Assembly (NCBI GenBank): GCA_050697275.1
Contig: JBOGZI010000223.1
Location: 1 to 14,822, forward strand
Reading direction: 5' to 3'
From: JBOGZI01 sp050697275
Lineage (GTDB): Bacteria > Actinomycetota > Thermoleophilia > Solirubrobacterales > 70-9
Length of the DNA: 14,822 nucleotides
The notes below the pieces were generated by a model. That model ran no database searches and had not been told where the DNA came from. It saw only the letters and a list, made by a program, of their open reading frames with translations. The position numbers and the translations under genes are program-made. How positions within the stretch are numbered: the stretch's first letter is position 1; each line of letters begins with the position of its first letter. Below are positions 11,558-14,822 of the stretch, piece by piece.

Positions 11558-12499
11558 ATGCGCGCGCTCGTCACCGGCGGCGCCGGGTTCATCGGCTCGC
11601 ATCTGGTCGAACGCCTGCTGGAGCGCGGGGACACCGTGCGCGTGCTGGACAACTTCTCCACAGGCAACCGGGGGAACCTCGCGCCCTACGAGGAGCAGGG
11701 CGATCTCGAGCTGGTCGAGGGCGACGTGCGCAGCTACGAGCGAGCCCACACCGCCGTCAGGGACTGCGAGGTCGTCTACCACCACGCCGCCCTTCCCTCC
11801 GTCCCCCGATCGGTCGGCGATCCGCTCACCAGCAACGACGCGAACGTGGTCGGCACGCTGAACGTGCTGCTCGCCTCGCGCGACAGCGGAGTGCGCCGGG
11901 TGGTCTTCGCCTCGTCCTCCTCGATTTACGGCAGGAGCCCCGAGCTGCCGAAGCGTGAGGAGATGGCCGCCGTTCCGATCTCGCCCTACGCGGTCGCGAA
12001 GCTCGCCGCCGAGGGCTACTGCCGGGCGTTCAGCACGGTCTACGGGCTGGAGACCGTGAGCCTGCGCTACTTCAACGTGTTCGGCCCGCGGCAGGATCCG
12101 GCCTCACAGTACGCAGCCGTGATCCCGGCCTTCATCACCGCGGTCAGGGAGGGCCGGCGGCCGACCGTGTACGGGGACGGCGAGCAGTCCCGCGACTTCA
12201 CCTACGTGGCCAACACGGTCGAGGCCTGCCTGCTCGCCGCGGAGGCGGAGGGCGTGGTCGGATCCACCTTCAACATCGCCTGCGGCGAGCGAATCACGAT
12301 CAGCCGGCTGCTCGGGGAGCTCTCCGAGCTGCTCGCGACCGAGATCGAGCCGGAACACGCCGAGCCGAGGCCGGGGGATCTGCCGCACTCGCTCGCGGAT
12401 ATCTCGTTCGCCCGCGAGCGGCTCTCCTACGAGCCCAGCGTCAGCTTCAGCGAGGGGCTGGCCAGGACCGCCGCCGCCCTCGCCGCGATCCCCGGCTGA
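11558..12499 (+). CDS. UDP-GlcNAc/UDP-glucose 4-epimerase-like SDR
   Basis: 313 residues. The NAD motif TGGAGFIG (6-13), SSSSIYG (119-125) and catalytic PYAVAK (Y144, K148) are intact. LRYFNVFGPRQDPASQYAAVIP and YGDGEQSRDFTYV match the WbpP/Gne-type 4-epimerases that interconvert UDP-GlcNAc and UDP-GalNAc or their uronic acids. Substrate assignment within this group is uncertain. It likely supplies a second activated sugar to the glycosyltransferases beside it. The start is ATG 11558 with only a weak GAGCGG before it. The 3' end overlaps the convergent glycosyltransferase gene by 53 bases. It shares the fold with the epimerase at 7100-8125, but sequence differences throughout argue against a recent duplication. 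Confidence 0.9.
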   Translation: MRALVTGGAGFIGSHLVERLLERGDTVRVLDNFSTGNRGNLAPYEEQGDLELVEGDVRSYERAHTAVRDCEVVYHHAALPSVPRSVGDPLTSNDANVVGTLNVLLASRDSGVRRVVFASSSSIYGRSPELPKREEMAAVPISPYAVAKLAAEGYCRAFSTVYGLETVSLRYFNVFGPRQDPASQYAAVIPAFITAVREGRRPTVYGDGEQSRDFTYVANTVEACLLAAEAEGVVGSTFNIACGERITISRLLGELSELLATEIEPEHAEPRPGDLPHSLADISFARERLSYEPSVSFSEGLARTAAALAAIPG

Positions 12500-13694
12500 C
12501 CCGCACAGGGCGCTCCCCTTCGCGACGCTCGAGCAGCTCACGGTAGAGGGCGTCGATGTCCTCAACGAGGCGCTCCGCGCCGAAGCTGCGGACGGCATGC
12601 TCGCGGGCGTGAAGCCCGGCTCGCATCCGTGTCTCGGCGTCCGCAACCATCCGCTCGATTCCCGCGGCCAGCGCCACGGCGTCGCCGCCGGGCACCAGCT
12701 CGCCGGTCTGGGGCGTGACCACCTCCGGCACGCCGCCCACGGCGGTGGCCACCGCCGGCCGGGCGGCCGCCGCGGCCTCGATCAACGACACGGGGGTCCC
12801 CTCGTTGTCCGAGCTGAGCACGGCGACGTCGGTTGCCGCGGCGATCCGCGCGAGGTCGCGCCGGTACCCGAGGAAGCTGACCGACTGCGTCACCCCGAGT
12901 CTGCGGGCGAGGCCCTCGAGCTCGGGGCGAAGCTCCCCGTCCCCGACCACGGCCAGTCGCACGGCGCCGCCTCGATCGAGCACGATCGCGAGGGCCTCCA
13001 GCAGCAGGTCGAGCCGCTTGATCGGGACGATCCGCCCCACGAAGGTGAGCAGCACCTCCCCGTCAGCGGCGACGCCGAGCTCATTCCGAATCGCCGGATC
13101 GGGCTCCGCCGGCAGGCGCGTGAAATCGTCCAGCGCCAGCCCCAGCCGTATCACCCGGAAGCGGTCGGCCGCGGCGACGCGCAGGCGAACGAGATCGTCC
13201 ACGGTGGCCCGGCTCACCCCGATCAGGCGATCACTGACCCGGGCGGCCGCTCGCTCCAGACTCCGGTAGGCGCGGCTCCTCACCGGGCCGAAGTAGCCGC
13301 GCAGGACATGCCCGTGGTAGGTGTGGACGATGACCGGCCGCGGTCTTCCGGCCAGCGCCGCGGCCCGGCCGATGAACCCCGCCTTTGCGGTGTGGGTGTG
13401 GACGACGTCCGGCCTGAAACCGCGAACCATCCGCGCCAGCTCGGCGAGAGCCAGCCCGTCCGACCACGGCCGCACCGGCTGACCGAACCGGGGGAGGAAT
13501 ACGGGCGAGGCTCCCTCTCGTAGGGCGAGGTCCTGCATCGAGTCCTCGCCCGGGGCCAGAGCCCCGTGGACCAGCAGAGTCTCGTAGCCACGCGCCTCGA
13601 AGCGGCGGCCGCTGAGCAGGGCCGCCTGCTGGGCTGGGCCACCGAGGTTGAGGCGCGCGATCACCCGCAGCACCCGGATCGGTGCGTCGCTCAA
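12447..13694 (-). CDS. GT4 family glycosyltransferase
   Basis: 415 residues, a typical GT4 of GT-B fold. The N-terminal domain has IARLNLGGPAQQAALLSG (12-29), DVVHTHTAKAGFIGR (96-110) and VHTYHGH (123-129). The C-terminal domain has FVGRIVPIKRLDLLLEA (218-234), VVGDGE (249-254), and the E-x7-E pair E298/E306 in NEGTPVSLIEA that holds the donor nucleotide-sugar. A HTHTAKAG loop is common in enzymes acting on undecaprenyl-linked intermediates. The start is TTG 13694: GGAG precedes it by 8 bases and the codon overlaps the upstream stop as TTGA, so it is coupled to the WecA-like gene. The last 20 or so residues are basic and lie opposite the epimerase gene, and may be non-conserved. The frame stays open back to 14492, but only within the next gene. 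Confidence 0.9.
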   Translation of the reverse strand: MSDAPIRVLRVIARLNLGGPAQQAALLSGRRFEARGYETLLVHGALAPGEDSMQDLALREGASPVFLPRFGQPVRPWSDGLALAELARMVRGFRPDVVHTHTAKAGFIGRAAALAGRPRPVIVHTYHGHVLRGYFGPVRSRAYRSLERAAARVSDRLIGVSRATVDDLVRLRVAAADRFRVIRLGLALDDFTRLPAEPDPAIRNELGVAADGEVLLTFVGRIVPIKRLDLLLEALAIVLDRGGAVRLAVVGDGELRPELEGLARRLGVTQSVSFLGYRRDLARIAAATDVAVLSSDNEGTPVSLIEAAAAARPAVATAVGGVPEVVTPQTGELVPGGDAVALAAGIERMVADAETRMRAGLHAREHAVRSFGAERLVEDIDALYRELLERREGERPVRVSRGSRRGRRRSWPAPR

Positions 13695-14713
13695 GGAGTC
13701 TTCTCCGCCGCCACCCTGGTGGTTCCGGGTCGCTCGAACAGCACCAGCGTCAGCGCGCCCAAGGCGCAGTACGCGATGGCGGCGGCACTGGCCTGGGCGG
13801 CGCTCAACTGATGCAGGGCGATCGCAAGGCCGCTGAGCAGGGCCTGGGTGAGGCCGAGGACGAGACAGACCTTCTGCGGCGATCCCACCCCGGTCAAGAG
13901 CCGATGCGTGACGTGGTCCCGGCCCCCCTGCAGAATCGGCAGCCGCCGTTTGTAGCGCGAGACGACGACAAGGGTGGTGTCGAAGATCAGCACCCCGACG
14001 AGGGGTACCGATGCGAGCAGGGATACCCAACCCAGCTGGCCGGGCTCGATCGCCATCGTCGCAAACGCGAGGACCAACCCGATCGAGACGCTGCCCCCAT
14101 CGCCGAGGAAGATGCTCGGGGGCCGTGACACGTTGAACGGAAGGAAGCCGGCGCACGCCCCCGCCAGGGCGAGCGCAATCGCTGCAATTCCAACCTCTCC
14201 CTCCACGATCGCGAGGATCGCGATGCCCAGGGCGGAGGTTCCGCCGACCGTGCCCGCCGCCCCATCCAGGTTGTCGAGCAGGTTGACCGCGTTGGCGATC
14301 CCGACCACCCAGATCGCGGTGACCGCCAGGTTGACCGGCTCCGCCACGAGCAGATCCCACCCCGATCCGCTCGCCCAGAGCGCCACCGCAACGGCGATCT
14401 GCGAGGCCAGCCGGGGGCCGATCGGGAGACCAGACCGGTCGTCGATCGTCCCGACCAGGCAGAGCAGCGCCACCGATCCGATCAGCAGCCACCGGCTCTG
14501 GGCGCCCGAGCCGAAGGCCGCCGCCGCGACAATGAATCCGGTCACCACCGCCGCGCCCCCCAGATAGGGGATCGGATGGGCGTGCCGTTTGTAGCCCGCC
14601 GGGTGGTCGAGGAACTCCGTGCGCTGCGCGATATGCCGCGCCAGCGGGGTTGCGGCGGCCGTCACCGCCAACGCCGAAACGAGCGCGAGGCCGAGGCGGA
14701 GCTCGTCCGGCAC
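13691..14713 (-). CDS. WecA/TagO-like polyprenyl-phosphate sugar-phosphate transferase
   Basis: 340 residues, about ten membrane helices. It belongs to the MraY/WecA (PNPT) family, which moves a sugar-1-phosphate from a UDP-sugar to undecaprenyl phosphate at the inner face of the membrane and starts glycan assembly. Visible motifs: HPIPYLGG (46-53), the magnesium pair GTIDDRSG (D91, D92), NAVNLLDNLDGAAG (141-154), FLGDGGS (202-208, D205), the cytoplasmic loop SRYKRRLPILQGGRDHVTHRL (252-272) and its H267-x2-H270. The absence of MraY-specific features and the neighbouring glycosyltransferases favour WecA/TagO over MraY. The start is GTG 14713, with AGGGGA 10 bases before it. It is the likely first step of the pathway in this cluster, co-translated with the following glycosyltransferase. 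Confidence 0.93.
   Translation of the reverse strand: MPDELRLGLALVSALAVTAAATPLARHIAQRTEFLDHPAGYKRHAHPIPYLGGAAVVTGFIVAAAAFGSGAQSRWLLIGSVALLCLVGTIDDRSGLPIGPRLASQIAVAVALWASGSGWDLLVAEPVNLAVTAIWVVGIANAVNLLDNLDGAAGTVGGTSALGIAILAIVEGEVGIAAIALALAGACAGFLPFNVSRPPSIFLGDGGSVSIGLVLAFATMAIEPGQLGWVSLLASVPLVGVLIFDTTLVVVSRYKRRLPILQGGRDHVTHRLLTGVGSPQKVCLVLGLTQALLSGLAIALHQLSAAQASAAAIAYCALGALTLVLFERPGTTRVAAEKTP
13703..13706 (-). promoter_or_regulatory. Ribosome binding site for the TTG-started glycosyltransferase
   Basis: Minus-strand GGAG lies 8 bases before TTG 13694, within the 3' end of the WecA-like gene. Together with the TTGA overlap it fixes the start of the downstream glycosyltransferase. Confidence 0.65.
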
Positions 14714-14715
14714 GC

Positions 14716-14822
14716 CTACCTGGTCCCCTGCGCGAGGCCGATCAGCGCCGCGGAGGCGGACCCGATGCCGGGTGTCCCCGCGAAGCTCATCGCTGGCCTC
14801 GCACTGCTGAGGCGGGGCGGAG
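14716..14822 (-). CDS. Possible C-terminal end of an upstream gene (partial)
   Basis: An open frame entering from the right edge codes for 34 residues ending SASAALIGLAQGTR, with TAG at 14718-14716, two bases before the GTG of the WecA-like gene. Tight spacing would suit an operon. The stretch is too short to identify. The rival reading is a plus-strand gene starting at 14765 (listed separately); at most one of the two is likely to be real. Confidence 0.3.
   Translation of the reverse strand, partial: PPRLSSARPAMSFAGTPGIGSASAALIGLAQGTR
14765..14822 (+). CDS. Possible start of a divergent gene (partial)
   Basis: ATG 14765 is preceded by GGAGG (14752-14756) at an ideal 8 bases and opens a frame to the window edge (MPGVPAKLIAGLALLRRGG). 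If real, the 51 bases to GTG 14713 form a divergent promoter region. Nothing in the 19 residues identifies a family. Confidence 0.3.
   Translation, partial: MPGVPAKLIAGLALLRRGG

Noticed and set aside
12597..13523. Plus-strand frame opposite the second glycosyltransferase (308 codons)
   Set aside because: Antisense shadow of a GT4 gene with intact motifs.
13695..14492. Long minus frame continuing upstream of the second glycosyltransferase
   Set aside because: It lies in another frame of the WecA-like gene and is Arg/Gly-rich. The TTGA overlap and GGAG place the start at 13694.
1..14822. CRISPR arrays, tRNA/rRNA genes, insertion sequences, toxin-antitoxin or phage-defence genes
   Set aside because: No regularly spaced repeats, cloverleaf-like sequences, transposase motifs, terminal inverted repeats or defence-family domains were seen on either strand.

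Overview
The window comes from a GC-rich, densely coded bacterial genome. It is most likely an actinobacterium of the Thermoleophilia/Solirubrobacterales type. This is inferred from GC-rich codon use with many GTG/TTG starts, a SufU-type SUF locus, a CysO-like sulfur carrier, TANNNT -10 boxes set a few bases before start codons (leaderless genes), and an actinobacterial-style TTGAC/TAGGCT promoter. No rRNA, tRNA, CRISPR array, insertion sequence or phage gene was seen. No gene-free stretch exceeds about 120 bases.

Left part (1-3960, mostly minus strand). Read right to left, this is a Fe-S cluster assembly locus: a MarR-family regulator, an Rrf2/IscR-family regulator with three cysteines, SufC (ATPase), SufS (cysteine desulfurase) and SufU (sulfur acceptor). 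All five genes run the same way with gaps of 2-35 bases. The scaffold genes sufB and sufD are absent. Beyond SufU lies the N-terminal membrane part of a sensor-like protein cut by the window edge. marR is divergent from htpX, with a perfect 15-bp palindrome between them.

Middle part (3961-7020, plus strand). htpX (membrane zinc protease) ends in a strong hairpin. A sulfur-transfer set follows: a stand-alone rhodanese, a rhodanese-MoeB/ThiF fusion overlapping it by one base, and a CysO/MoaD-like carrier whose Gly-Gly is followed by 11 more residues. Together with SufS/SufU across the divergent promoter, about 6.6 kb is devoted largely to moving sulfur from cysteine to clusters or to carrier-protein thiocarboxylate.

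Right part (7048-14822). This is a cell-surface polysaccharide locus. On the plus strand are a NAD-dependent sugar-nucleotide epimerase behind a good promoter, an O-antigen-ligase/polymerase-like membrane protein with C-terminal TPRs, a GT4-like glycosyltransferase and a UDP-GlcNAc/UDP-glucose 4-epimerase-like SDR. On the minus strand are an unrecognised secreted single-pass membrane protein, a second GT4 glycosyltransferase and a WecA/TagO-like polyprenyl-phosphate sugar-phosphate transferase. The last two overlap by TTGA. A plausible working order is: the WecA-like enzyme loads the first sugar phosphate on the lipid carrier, the glycosyltransferases extend it with sugars from the epimerases, and the Wzy/WaaL-like protein polymerises or ligates the product.

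The points most worth checking are the extended CysO-like carrier, the inverted and duplicated rhodanese/MoeB arrangement, the SUF locus without sufBD, the SufU with IscU-like cysteine spacing, the repeated TANNNT-N7-start geometry, and the unknown signal-peptide/TM protein in the polysaccharide locus.
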